This document shows positions 47,348 through 58,104 of a stretch of 64,000 nucleotides of DNA, piece after piece. Under the pieces are notes generated by a model that was given only the letters and a program-made list of their open reading frames with translations, made no database searches and was not told the origin of the DNA. Position 1 is the first letter of the stretch. Every line of letters begins with the position of its first letter. Where the stretch lies: NCBI RefSeq assembly GCF_033807715.1, contig NC_084597.1, forward strand, positions 5,350,666-5,414,665. The letters run 5' to 3'. The translations under genes and the position numbers were made by a program. This DNA comes from Cololabis saira. Lineage: Eukaryota; Chordata; Actinopteri; Beloniformes; Belonidae.

Positions 47348-48504
47348 GCATAATATGTGTCTGTATTAGTTCAATACGGAACGCAACTTTTAATTCTCAA
47401 TTACGGAACAATTCCGTATTTCAAGGGACAGGTGGCAAGCCTACATAAACCTGTCCAAGCCATCAAGGAGTTCCACAGGATTGCAGGTGAATGATGTAGA
47501 GATCTGTTAAATTAATTTTATATTATATGCGGTGTTACTCTTTTTTCGAAAAACATGTTCAAATTCGCCGTATGCGCGCATTAAAATCTTTAACTCCTAT
47601 CGGGTGAAAAAGGACACGGCGTGAAGTATGTGGATCTTCAGATGCAAACTAATGTTTCCTCAAAGGGATTTTGTAAATTGAAATGTTAAATAAAGTTTAA
47701 AATAAAAAAAAGAAAAAGTATGTGGCTCTTTTGTTGTTGCCGGTTGCCATGGTGAATCCGTGTATCAGCACTCTACTGATGATGGCTTTTTATTTCCCTC
47801 ACGCACGAGCTTAACTCCAGGTGAAACTACTTAGAGTTGAGTTAATTACCTCAAATCCGCTGTTCTGGAACCGAAAACTCAGAGTTTCCGATCTCAGAGT
47901 AGATCAACTAAGAGTTCAGGATTAGACTCAGAGTTTGTTGAACCTGCTTTGTGAAACGGACCCCTGTGCACTAACTTATTTTATCAGGAATTAATATATT
48001 TCATCCAACAAACAGCAAACTTTTACCTGAACTGCAAAATAATTAAAAAACATGCTTATTAATCACAAAACACAGTTTAAACAATATGACCAAATCCGCT
48101 CCGACCCGGTGTGTCAGTGTTCACTGCAAACAGACTGTAGCTTCACCAGGACCAACGGCTAACTGATGGTTGCTGTTGATCCACGAAACTCAAATCAAAC
48201 TCAAACATCAAACTCACCCTTATCTATGCGGAAATAATGCTAAAATATAAAGAAGGCTTCCCAAATTGTGATCCATGGTGAAATAGGAAACTGAAGATGT
48301 GCACGCTTTATATACAGTAGACATATGTAAACTATATGCACTTTGTTCCCTCCAGTTCTGCAGCGCAGCTTGAAAGCCCCGCCCACTGCTGGCGTCAACA
48401 GACTTTCAGTGTGAATCCACCATAAGTGCATCTATGACCTCATTGTCATTAAGTCTATTCTCTTGCTCTAACCACATGCTCTAACCAAAAGCCATGGTTG
48501 ATGT

Positions 48505-49550
48505 CAGTGTTGGGACTAACGCGTTATTTAGTAATGCGTTACAGTAACGCCGTTAGTTTTGCGGTAACTAATACTCTAACGCATTACTTTTTAAATTCAG
48601 TAACGCAGTTACCGTTACCAAAGCTGCGTTACTCCGTTATTTCTGGCTACAGTGAAGCCTTTTTTCCCCGCACGCGGCGACCAGAGGAAACGTAGTGTGG
48701 ATGTGTGTGTGCTTTCAAAAACATGACGGTCATGGCGAGACCGCGGGGAAGTTAGTTTTACGTTGGATATTCCACAGAAATGCCCCCAGAGCGAACGTCT
48801 GTGGAATATCCAACATAAAACTAACTTCACCGCGTCATGGAGAGCCGAGAGACGGCGAGTTTCACAACGTGGAGATATTGTCATTACAGTAATCCCTCGT
48901 TTTTAGCAGTGGTTACGTTCCAAAAAGAACCCGTGATAAGTGAAATTCCTTTTACAATTAAAAAGGCTTCAAATTGCAGAGATCAGCACCGCCTCGCACG
49001 TATTCCACTGCTCTTCTGAGCCGCTGCATCCCGACTCTGTAGCGTCTTTTATCTCCTAAAGCTGCGGTGCAGGTGGGTTTTTTCGAGAGAAGAAAATAGT
49101 TATAGGTCGTTTTGTCGCTTTTTTTTCTTCTGGGCAAAAAGATTCTTATAAACCAACATGCCACCATTGGTTATATCTGAGACTGTAATGAACGATTCAT
49201 CAAAGGTTCTTGAGCTGCTGCTGAAGCTCATTGGCCGTTCTCAGCTTGTTGCTAAGCAACCAACGTTATTGATACAGGAAGTGAAGAAGCGGGGAGACTG
49301 TTTAGCCAATCAGAATGCAGAACACGATGCACAATGCAAATCCATACAGTACCTGCTGAAATGAAGGCTAGAGGGAATTAATGTGAGCATTTAAAAAAAT
49401 GTTTTTATTTAAACTAACTCAATAGTTACTTTTCATAGTAACGCATTACTTTTTGGTCTAAGTAACTGAGTTACTAACTGAGTTACTTTTTTAATGAAGT
49501 AACTAGTAACGGTAACTAGTTACTTTTTTTCAGTAACTACCACAACACTG
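48505..49550. mobile_element. hAT-like element of TAACG/CGTTA repeats, flanked by a 33-bp direct repeat
   Basis: Ends CAGTGTTGGGACTAACGCG and GTAACTACCACAACACTG. Subterminal CGTTACT/AGTAACG repeats on both sides. The flanks are not an 8-bp TSD: a 33-bp stretch (CCACATGCTCTAACCA..AGCCATGGTTGA) ends at its left edge (48472-48504) and recurs 3 bp after its right edge (49554-49586). The repeated stretch belongs to the LINE ORF at 49554-50008. An internal inverted pair (GTTAGTTTTACGTTGGATAT and its inverse) lies at 48750-48830. Confidence 0.65.
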
Positions 49551-49553
49551 ATC

Positions 49554-50008
49554 CCCACATGCTCTAACCAGAAGCCATGGTTGACGTACATGCTATACTG
49601 AGAGGCAGAGACAAGGAGGCCCTGAGCACAGTGAGGGCAACACTGGCCCGGGCCATCAGGGAGGCTAAACGAGCCCATGCCCAGGAAGTCCATGGTCAGT
49701 TCGGGGACAGTGGAGACACACGGCAGCTGTGGCGGGCCATCGAGGCCATCGCTAATCACAGGAAAGCAACACCAGCCTGCGACAGTGATGCCTCCCTGCC
49801 CGATGCGCTGAACGGCCGTTTTGAAGCACAGCAAGGAGGAACACCCCTCCTCTCAGAGAACAAGTGCTACGTCTGACCACGCCGGAGGTGAGAATGACTC
49901 TGCATAGAATCAACCCACGCAAAGCTGCTGGCCCAGACAACATCCCCGGGAGTTTGCTCAGAGGATGTGCAGTCCAACTGGCAGACGTTCTCACGGACAT
50001 CTTCAACA
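49554..50008 (+). pseudogene. Rex1/CR1-group LINE ORF2, part 1
   Basis: Peptides in order, over more than one frame: NQKPWL, then [66 protein letters not shown], then LHRINPRKAAGPDNIPGSLL and LADVLTDIFN. This is the linker and the start of the RT domain of a fish CR1/Rex1-group element. Frame breaks near 49860. It stops at 'TTCAACAA', where another LINE has inserted, and resumes at 51512-51640. The catalytic RT motifs are missing. Confidence 0.75.
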
Positions 50009-50031
50009 ACTACTAAGAAGTCACTCGTTAC

Positions 50032-50324
50032 TAGGGATGAGCGGTATGGACTAAAAAATGTATCACGATAATTTCTGGCATTTATCCCGATAACGATAAA
50101 AATGACGATAAAAAAAATACCAATTCAACTCCACCTTTGTAACTATAAATCTATCACCACATTCAGTCTTTGGAGCCAAAACACTGATCTAAAAGATACT
50201 AAATACTAAACTACACCAATTAAATGGAATTAATAAAAACCAATTAAATGAGTTACACCTGTACTGCAAAACTGGAAAGACTCAGATCTGCCATGTTTGT
50301 TACACAAACACGTATCAACAGGAT

Positions 50325-50400
<76 letters not shown>

Positions 50401-50676
50401 TCAAGCTCAAATCTTCCTTCCTTCCTTCCTTCCTTCCTTCCTTCCTTCCTTCCTTCCTTCCTTCCTTCCTTCCTTCCTTCCTTCCTTCCTTCCTTCCTTC
50501 CTTCCTTCCTTCCTTCCTTCACGTACGTTGTGCGTGGATTTAACACAGAACCATAAATCAGTTTTACACAAAAACATCATCAACAGGAATTTATCGTTTT
50601 TACCGCGAGATGATAAATTCTTACTGTGGGGAATTTTTTTGACGGTTTATCGTAATATAAATATCGCCCATTCCTA
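50032..50676 (+). mobile_element. hAT-like element, complete, with CTTT/CTTC microsatellites
   Basis: Ends TAGGGATGAGCGGTAT and ATATCGCCCATTCCTA. TSD CTCGTTAC (50024-50031) versus CTCATTAC (50677-50684), one mismatch. The interior has (CTTT)n at 50328-50402 and (CTTC)n at 50411-50520. Sister of 37691-38362, in the opposite orientation. Confidence 0.85.
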
Positions 50677-51009
50677 CTCATTACCTTTGTTTCGTAAATT
50701 TGGCATCCTTAATATCTATCAGAGTAATAACCTCCAAATTGCTCAATTTGTATATGGTTCTTTAAATAAAACTCTTCCTAACGTTTTTCACAAGTTCTTT
50801 TCCCCGAACAATGAATTTCATAATTATTCAACCTGTAAAGCCTCCCAGAGGTTCCACGATATGGAATTTACTTCCTCCCCACCTTGTCAAACTTTCTCAT
50901 GAATTATTTAAAAAATTTGTGAAACATATTTTTCTATATTAATAGCTTAATAATATGATGTAAACTTCTACTTACTCACATTTGTCTTTTTTCTTAATTT
51001 TTATACAGT

Positions 51010-51247
51010 TGTGGCAGGTTGGAGAGGTGGATGGGACACGCACCTGTGTCCCATCCACCTGAGTGGCTGGTTCTCTCCACCTGCCTGCCTTATAAGGCGG
51101 AGCCGGACAGCAGCGAGGGTTCGGAGGAGCTGCTGTCAGGCTGTGATGCTTGTGCACATGTGGGTGTTGTGATACAATAAACGGTTCTGCACGCAACTGT
51201 GTCTCTCCGTCCTTCGGTCGGGCCCCCGTGGCATGCACCCTGCCACA
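51010..51247 (+). mobile_element. Solo LTR of an LTR retroelement, TSD ACAGT
   Basis: Begins TGTGGCAGG and ends CCTGCCACA (TG...CA, inverted ends), flanked by ACAGT (51005-51009 and 51248-51252). It has a promoter-like CCTTATAAGGCGG (TATA) and a polyadenylation signal AATAAACG further on, in the order U3-R-U5 requires. An upstream hairpin, AGGTGGATGGGACAC and its inverse, spans 51025-51061. No internal retroviral genes are present. The 5-bp TSD fits a Ty3-like element, but an ERV is not excluded. Confidence 0.8.
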
Positions 51248-51511
51248 ACAGTATTGTAGTTTTTTCTTTCTTTCCTTTGTCTCTTCTATTGTTTTTGGTA
51301 TGTACTTTTTTATTTTCTTTGTGTGTGTGTGTGCTGCGTCTGATATGCATTTATGTCCATGATAATGTCCATTTTTATGTTCATTTAAGGAAGTCCTCTT
51401 GTCGAGCCCCTAGCCTATAGGGTTTTTTGGACCTCCTTGCATATATGCTGTCTATTGTTTTTTTATGGTAACTGTATTACTGACTTTTTAATCTGTGCTA
51501 AATAAATAAAG

Positions 51512-51640
51512 AAAGTAACAAGTCCCTGAGCAGTGCCATCGTCCCTTCGTGCTTCAAAATCACCACCATTGTCCCCGTGACGAATAAGTCGCCTGTGTCA
51601 TGCCCCAATAACCACCGTCTGTCAGAGTTGTTTTTTTAAA
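51512..51640 (+). pseudogene. Rex1/CR1-group LINE ORF2, part 2
   Basis: Continues from 50008: [20 protein letters not shown], then [14 protein letters not shown], matching 'DIFN.SL....VP.CFK.TTIVPVPKK...CLNDYRPV' of the family. After HRLS the similarity stops near 51640. Confidence 0.75.
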
Positions 51641-51748
51641 GAACCCTCTCCGGGTTCAAAACTTGGAAGAAGGAAGTGATCTGATCAAAATTCACCAGAA
51701 GCTTTTATTGTACAGAATCGTGAGTTTTTATTTCATTTTATTTGTTAT

Positions 51749-52080
51749 TTAAAGGAGCATGAGGCAGGATTTATGAAAAAAATTCGTATACATTTTAAGT
51801 TTTCTAGTAATAATGTCAGATGAAGCGGTCCAAACCAAAAAGAATGATTCCTCTAGTGTATCTCTCCGTTGCCTTGAACAGGCTGTGTGCTGCAAAATGT
51901 GCTGCAATTCGGACCCCGAATTTCCCGCGCTGGGCTGAGGATGTGACGTCACATGACGCTGCCAATGCGTTCTCCCCGTTCTCTTGCTTCGCTGTTGGCT
52001 GCAGTACCCCCGACGGCTGTCGTGGCGAAGGGTGGCGCTAGAGAGTCTCATTTCTTAAAAGGAGCCTCATGCTCCTTTAA
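51749..52080. mobile_element. 332-bp MITE with TTAA ends
   Basis: TTAAAGGAGCATGAGGCAGG on the left and GAGCCTCATGCTCCTTTAA on the right. TTAA ends suggest piggyBac-like or Kolobok-like mobilisation. The interior has GTGACGTCAC (a CRE palindrome) at about 51942-51951. Confidence 0.8.
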
Positions 52081-52475
52081 GCGTACTCTTAAATTAAATA
52101 CTTATGATTTTCGTTATGGATAAGCCCTGAATGCAGGCATTGTGACGTAGAATTGTCAAATTGGTCGGATTCATCGCACAAATCGGCACAGATTACTTTG
52201 TAATACTGTATTTGACCCGGTCTTTGTACGTTTTGACTGTATAGAAACGTAATTCTTGCCATTTTAAGAATGAGATGTACCTGCTGGATCTACTGCCCTT
52301 ACTTTTTAAAAACTTGTGCTTTTTATTATTTTACCTCTTTTCTTATCATTTTATTTCATTTTATTTGTTATTTACTGTTTAATTGTGTCTTGTCGCTTTT
52401 AATGTTGATGTAAAGCACTTTGAATTACCTTGTGTTGAATTGTGCTATACAAATAAACTTGCCTTGCCTCATCGG
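52081..52475 (+). mobile_element. L2-group LINE 3' UTR and tail
   Basis: GCGTACTC..AAATTAAATACTTA, an insert of about 170 bp (52108-52279), then CTGGATCTACTGCCCTTA, GTAAAGCACTTTGAATTACC and ACAAATAAACTTGCCTTGCC. Same end as 53330-53495 and 59600-59697. Confidence 0.75.
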
Positions 52476-52744
52476 AGGAGAAGAAACTACATCCCCCAGC
52501 AGCCTTTGCTCCTGGTTCCTCACATGTCCTTTGTTCTGAACACGTGGTCCACCAACTTATGGACTACATGTATGATACAAATGAAGATGGTAGATAAAAA
52601 ATGTAATGTAAATGGGAGAAGCTAGGGAGCCTCATCTGATTAGGTTGACAGATGATACCATTTATTTGCAATACAATGAATATAACTTTGTAGGATAATT
52701 CCTCTTCCTCAGACAAAAATCCCCCCCCCCCAAAAAAAAAGAAA

Positions 52745-53495
52745 AATACTTACAATAATGCTCTCACACTGTTTTCTGTGGTAGACAGACTGACAAATCC
52801 CACAGCCTCAATCCCCCCTGAACTGGTGTCTAAAAAGGCCTGTAATGACTTTGCTGACTTTTTCACAAACAAAATATTACAGATTAGACAAGAAATGTGC
52901 AGCTCCACCTCAGGAATGATAACACTCTGGCCTTCCTGTCTAGTAAAGCTGGGACAGTTCAGCATATTAGATAATATAACCCTAACGGAAACAGTTTCAA
53001 AATTAAAGTCCACAACATGCTGTCTTGATATTCTGCCTTCAAACTTTTTTAAAACAGTTTTTAACTGCATAGCTCCGGATGTATTGCAGATAATAAATAC
53101 TTCTCTTCAAACAGGCCAGTTTCCCCAGGCCTTGAAAACTGCAGTAAAAAAACTTCTTCTAAAAAAATCAAATCTGGATGCTACAACACTTAGTAACTAT
53201 AGGCCAATATCAAATCTGGCATTTTTGGGTAATTTTTGCTACTCACTGGTGGAACAAACTTCCTGTAGACCTGAGGTCAGCTCCTTCAAATCGGGCCTAA
53301 AAACATTACTGTTTACTGAAGCGTACTCGTAAATTAAATACTTACCTGCCGGACTCTACTGCCCTTATTTTTAACAGCTTGTGCTTTTTTTTTCAATCTT
53401 ATTTGTTATTTAATGTCTGATTATGTCTTGCCGCTTTTAATATCAATGTAAAGCACTTTGAATTACCTTGTGTTGAATTGTGCTATATAAATAGT
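52745..53495 (+). pseudogene. L2/Maui-like LINE with internal RT deletion
   Basis: The open frame 52778-53332 encodes MVDRLTNPTASIPPELVSKK, ACNDFADFFTNKILQIRQ, TCCLDILPSNFFKTVFNCI, TGQFPQALKTAVKKLLLKKS, NLDATTLSNYRPISNL, and then jumps to the family C-terminus VSSFKSGLKTLLFTEAYS and a stop. The expected ~200+ residues of RT (including the YADD-type motif) are missing without loss of the frame. The 3' UTR matches 52081-52475. Known: L2 ORF2 encodes endonuclease and RT. This copy cannot be active. The intact frame across the deletion is probably chance. Confidence 0.8.
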
Positions 53496-53703
53496 AGGTA
53501 GGCGTAGGCGTAAATAAGCAATAGCTTCAGCCTATTCCTTTTCGGTTAGGTCTCGTTTGTTTTTTTTATGTGAACTAATGCTTTCAGTGGTGACTACATT
53601 ATGAATGACCTGACCGAAATAAATATATTTTCATTCATTCATTCATTCATTCATTCATTCATTCATTCATTCATTCATTTTCATTCATTCATTCATTCAT
53701 TCA
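53496..53703 (+). mobile_element. Truncated LINE tail with (ATTC)n inside L2 tail
   Basis: It splits the L2 tail: ATAAATA | GTAGGTAGGCGTAGGC ... GACCGAAATAAATATATTTT, (CATT)n | AAATAAACTTGCCTTGCC. Short TSD AAATA. The (ATTC)n run is at about 53631-53702. Confidence 0.65.
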
Positions 53704-53724
53704 AATAAACTTGCCTTGCCTTAC

Positions 53725-55214
53725 ATGGGCCACTGTAAAATGTATGTAAAAAGTAGGTTGACTTCAAATATCAATGGATAAAAAAGTAATGCAGAAAAAA
53801 AGTCATTCAAAAATCGCTTACCCTTCCTTTAGGTACGAAAAAAACCCACCTGAATAGCTTCTTCACAACTTTTATACCCCCCCACACACTATAGGAAACA
53901 ATCAGGGATAACGACGATTGTTACTTTCCTCGCCTGCACGTAAGCCCTTGTCCGACCCCAAGGACAAGTGCACTCAATAACTGTCCCTGTCCAGACACAG
54001 TAAGCCTGTTCCACAATCCTTTAAACCCCTGAACTCTGACATGCTTCAATGAGATACATGAAGTATCCTCCTTTGGGAGATTAAATTAAAACCTCTTTCC
54101 TCTAAATTCTTTATTAATTGAGCTTTTCTTTTTTGTAACCTGGGTTAATCTGAAATGCTGCGTATTATTCTTAAGTGGTTAGTAAATGATAACATCAGAG
54201 GACATAAGTGAGATCTAGCATTTGCTGCAGAGCTAGACCTTGATGCTAAAGAAAGAATATGAATGCAAAAGCCCAGCACATGCTCTTTGAGTAACTGCTC
54301 TCACTGATGAGGTTTTCTTGCCACCATCCTTCATCACATTAAAAAACAATCAGAAGACGGAAAATGTAATTTCCACTACTGTGCCCCAAGTTTCAGTCCC
54401 TTATTGCTGCTAAGTTCATTTCAGTCTTTTTTTATAATTTATTCATAAATTCAAAATAAAATATGTCAACTTATTTTCTTTTGCAAAGAATTCACCTGTA
54501 AATTCCTGTCTATCTTTATTCCATTCCCTTGTTCCTCACTTCCTGTCTACATTATGTGCCTGCGTGTCTGAGATCTAAGATACTACAGTGCATTCCTTTA
54601 CTTATTGTAGATGGCATACTATTGTTATCCTTCAGGTGTTTTAAGATGCTCAACCCAAAATTCTCTCTGAAGTGGGAACGGGAAAAGAAAAACCCATGAG
54701 TATGAGAGTATTTTCAGTGTTTTTGTATTTGGTACTTTTGCTCACACTCAAGTCACATTAAGTCGCTCTGCACTGAGCTGAGGAGTCGCATACGGTACCG
54801 GTAGCGCATCGGCTCCCATCCTTACAGGCTAGTGCTCCCAGGGTATCTGTCATCAAAACTGACTATGTACCTGTGTACATTTTCACTCAACCAGGTCAAG
54901 GTAATCCTAAAATCTGAAGTAGAATATGTTGACATGCCACGTGCTTTGTTTCACAAAACCATCTGGGAAGTTCTTTGGTTTAAAAAAAAAAAAAAAAAAA
55001 AAAAAACACCTTTGAAAAGGCTGCTGCTTTAAAAAAATACAGGCACTTTCAACACGTCTGCCTGTATCTGACAGTATAAGACACTGATTGGTCCAAACTT
55101 GCGTTCCAGCCACAAAAGGATATCTTGAGTGGATTCTCTTGTGATTGTGATGTCCTGAGTCTCACAGGAAACCAACTGCCTCTCAAAATCATGTTTTTGT
55201 TTCTTTTCTTTAGG
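53725..55214. other. Non-coding stretch
   Basis: No gene or family seen; a poly(A) run at about 54980-55006. Confidence 0.45.
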
Positions 55215-55222
55215 TTTTGAAG

Positions 55223-55960
55223 CAGTGGCGTCAATTCAGTGGAAGCTAAGGTATGGCAAGGTTACGAGTCACAGAACTTAACTAGAGTATCAATCAACAC
55301 GTCCAGCAAATACTCATCACAGAAGTCTGCTATGTACAGTAGCTTATCTGTGTGGTCAAGAAATTTGGAACTTTTTCAAATGCAGTCTCGCTCACTGCAA
55401 AAACTCAAAATCTTACCAGGAATATTTGTCTTATTTTTAGTTAAAATGGCAAATTTTTAGTCATTTTTAGTCTCATTACACTTAAAACAAGATAAAATAA
55501 AAATAACTTATTTGACCATTTTACCTGTTTCAAGTAAATTTTCAATTGAAATAAGTAGAAAAAAATCTGCCGGTGGGAAGATTTATCTTCTCATTACAAG
55601 AAAAAAAAACGTTCTACTTATTTTAAGTGAAAATCTACTTGAAACAGGTGAAAATTGTTCTTTTTTGAGTCTTGTCTTAAATGTAATGAGATTTTTTTTA
55701 CTAAAAATTAGACATTTTAACGAGAAATAAGACAAATATTCTTGTTAAGATTTTGAGTTTTTGCAGTGTAATAACCAGTGAAATCGATCATGTTGTTCTG
55801 ATTTGCATTTGTAGTTATTTTATATGTATTAAATAATAGAATAATCAATACAAATAGACAGAGTAATTCCATAAATGTATTTAAAAAACAAACATTTACA
55901 TTTTCCCTTGAAGCTAAGGTGTGGCGGCTGCCGTACCTTCATACCCAATTGACGCCCCTG
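55223..55960. mobile_element. hAT element, TSD TTTTGAAG
   Basis: Ends CAGTGGCGTCAATTCAGTGG and CCCAATTGACGCCCCTG. TTTTGAAG at 55215-55222 and 55961-55968. Subterminal GCTAAGGTATGGC/GCTAAGGTGTGGC. A second MITE is nested at 55393-55768. Confidence 0.92.
55393..55768. mobile_element. Nested MITE (CACTGCAAAAACTC ends)
   Basis: CACTGCAAAAACTCAAAATC at the left and its inverse GATTTTGAGTTTTTGCAGTG at the right, with further inverted AACAGGTGAAAA-type blocks. Right flank TA, left flank CT, so a decayed TA TSD is possible. Confidence 0.8.
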
Positions 55961-55968
55961 TTTTGAAG

Positions 55969-57206
55969 ACCTTTTTTTGTGGATTTCCTACCTACCTCAC
56001 CAGGATGTAAAATGTTAGGTGTCATATGAATCAAGGTGAAAATAGTAAAACATCCAGGGGAGGGAAGTCAGGGCTGCACTTTATGTGGCTGAAGGGCAAT
56101 GTTTGGTCATTCTGTTGAATATAAATGGCTTTTCTTCATTCTTCTTTCTCATCATCTGTCTTTTTTATTTCAGATTGTATGTATTACTGTCTTGAAAAGA
56201 GTGTCTGTCCTCCTTTGGATGCAGAGGCTCTGTTGCATCTCGACATATGTAGCTTGATTACCTGTAGGTGCTTTGTGCGTGTTTAGTGCCATGTATGCAA
56301 AAGGTCTGTGCAATTCTTGTGGCACTTATTTGCCAATGCAACATTCCTCGCCTTATGCATCATTATATCCTGAAGGATCACTTTTTCTTTGAGTGGTACT
56401 GAGTCTGAATTGGAGTAAAGATGTAATATTATATATAAGTACCTAACACACTCACATGGAACATAGAATAATACAACTGCTCTTATGCTTTACCTTGCTC
56501 TTGGAAATATTTCTCTCTATTAAAAAAGGTGCTTAAAACCCCTACCGTAGCACTATATGGATCAATAAATAAACCTGAGAGATACATGGTATAGATTCAG
56601 TCCTAACAGAGAGAATGAAGAGTAGACAACAAACTATGTGACGGGCATAGGATTGTAAATCCTATGCTGAGATAAAAACAAAATATAGAAATGGCACTGG
56701 GCTTAGTCTAGCAAAACTGACAACGCAGATCACTGTGCACTCGGGCTGCCACTCTCACAGATGAAACTTCTTATTGCATTACATATCAGGAGGTAGCCAC
56801 CCATATTCAGTCACAACAATCTCACAAACTGGGATTTTTCTGCGTTGAAAACAACAACACCAACACAGTTTATACGGACTGCTGTGAGTCAAATCAGAGT
56901 GAGGGAGGACGAATCAAGAGACAAGACAAAGTACTACTGTGTATTAGAGACCGTTAATGTGCACAATCCTGAGACTTTGTTTCCTCAGTGCTTCATCACT
57001 GTCAATCACTCGGCCACCGGAGTCCTGGCAGAGTGACGCTGATGGACATGTGAAGGCAGCTGAAATGAGAGAATCGTTATCAACTATCAATCTCACAAAA
57101 TTGACGAACTATAACAAATCTCTTGGTACATAATCGTCTTCTCTAAAATTAAGAGTCATGCCAAGTCACAATTAACGACATTTCTGTTCCTCAGCACATT
57201 ATACAC
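55969..57206. other. Non-coding stretch
   Basis: No gene or family seen. A perfect small palindrome, GCATAGGATT..AATCCTATGC, at 56645-56667. Confidence 0.45.
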
Positions 57207-57209
57207 TAA

Positions 57210-58101
57210 GGGCCTGATTTACTAAGATCCTAAATAAAGAGTACTAAATTGCATGTGCACTGAAAAAGTTTGCGCGTGCTGTTGTTTTGTCTTTTGCGGG
57301 TGATCAACTAAGAATGCTTGCGCAATTGATAACAGGTGCAAACCGCAGTATTTAAATGAGGTGTTGCGTGTCTTACGGTTTGCGCCATGGAGAGTCTGGA
57401 TGGAAAGCAGGATAGTCGCAAGCGCAAAATGAAATTTGACGAGTTGGAGTTAGAGATATTAGTGGAAGAGGCAAATAAACACATTCATGAACTACAGCAA
57501 AGAAATTTAAACATTACCAAAAGAAACGCAATATGGGAGAAAATCTGCGATAGAATAAATGCAGTTGGTAAGACAAAAAGAACGGCAGATGAGGTTAAAA
57601 GAAGGTGGCAAGATATAAGGCGAAGAACTAAAGAAAAAGTGGCCTTTAATAAAACTTGTGCAACCATTTTTAAAATAGCATGCAGCAGAATAAAGACTCT
57701 CTCTCTGCGTATTCTTTGATTTTGGCGATGCCGCCTCCTTGCCACAATAACAGCAGCCATCGGTGCGTAATGCTGGGCAGATTAGCACCTTCCTTTCGAA
57801 CATATTAAATACAGACGCAATCACAATCCCCGCAATTACTTTCAGGCTTGGTAAATCTCATTGCGGGTGGTAAATGGACATATTTTCCCCTCCCAGTATT
57901 TAGCGCTTTCTGGCGGGTACGCCCCATATTGATTATTCATCAGGGAAAAAGTACTAAATGAACAGCGTGTGCTATTTTGTCTCATTTGAGAGGCGCAGTC
58001 CTCTTTGCACGCTGTTAGTAGATCAGCTTGCACATTGGTTTGCGGGTGATGTCAAGTTTGCACACGTTTTTACACACGCAAACCTTTAGTAAATCAGGCC
58101 C
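57210..58101. mobile_element. PIF/Harbinger element carrying a Myb-like ORF, TAA TSD
   Basis: Ends GGGCCTGATTTACTAAGATC and TTTAGTAAATCAGGCCC, TAA at 57207-57209 and 58102-58104. Subterminal TTTGCGCGTG/GCACACG motifs. It contains the Myb/SANT-like ORF at 57387-57719 but no transposase. Confidence 0.85.
57387..57719 (+). CDS. Myb/SANT-like DNA-binding protein of a Harbinger element (110 aa, truncated)
   Basis: The start ATG is in good context (GCCATGG) and opens MESLDGKQDSRKRKMKFDEL, then ILVEEANKHIHELQQRNLNI, then KRNAIWEKICDRINAVGKTK and TADEVKRRWQDIRRRTKEKV. This is the three-helix Myb/SANT-like fold of Harbinger accessory proteins and of NAIF1/MSANTD-type host proteins (conserved W in IWExI and in VKRRWxDI). 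In such elements the Myb-like protein works with the DDE nuclease and helps its nuclear entry and end binding. After residue ~90 the frame diverges (ATIFKIACSRIK) into a stop, so the C-terminal half is missing and later exons were probably lost. No intron is needed for the domain. It may be translatable but is unlikely to act alone. A Harbinger relic lies in the neighbouring element on the other strand. Confidence 0.75.
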   Translation: MESLDGKQDSRKRKMKFDELELEILVEEANKHIHELQQRNLNITKRNAIWEKICDRINAVGKTKRTADEVKRRWQDIRRRTKEKVAFNKTCATIFKIACSRIKTLSLRIL

Positions 58102-58104
58102 TAA

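Larger units (their letters stand above)
46317..47963. mobile_element. PIF/Harbinger element, CTG TSD
   Basis: Ends GGGTCCGTTTCACAAAGCAG and CTGCTTTGTGAAACGGACCC, CTG on both sides (46314-46316 and 47964-47966). Known: some fish Harbinger elements duplicate CWG. It contains a Harbinger-like N-terminal exon relic (46691-46803) and a nested hAT MITE (47126-47347). Confidence 0.75.
46111..48422. mobile_element. DNA transposon, TAA TSD, hosting a Harbinger
   Basis: Inverted ends CCCTGGATTCACACTGAAAG and CTTTCAGTGTGAATCCACCA, with TAA at 46108-46110 and 48423-48425. Most of the interior is a second transposon (46317-47963). Subterminal GGGAGCAGACGGGAGCAGACG at the left; no transposase of its own. 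Confidence 0.65.
50009..51516 (+). mobile_element. L2-group LINE 3' end inserted in the Rex1-like LINE
   Basis: Inserted between AACAA (50004-50008) and AACAA (51512-51516 region). Leaving out the hAT, the ORF end reads LLRSHSLPLFRKFGILN, IYQSNNLQIAQFVYGSLNKT, LPNVFHKFFSPNNEFHNYST, then in another frame STIWNLLPPHLVKLSHELFK and a stop near 50941. The 3' UTR follows, ending AATAAATAAAGAAAGT. The hAT at 50032-50676 and a solo LTR at 51010-51247 sit inside it. Confidence 0.7.
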
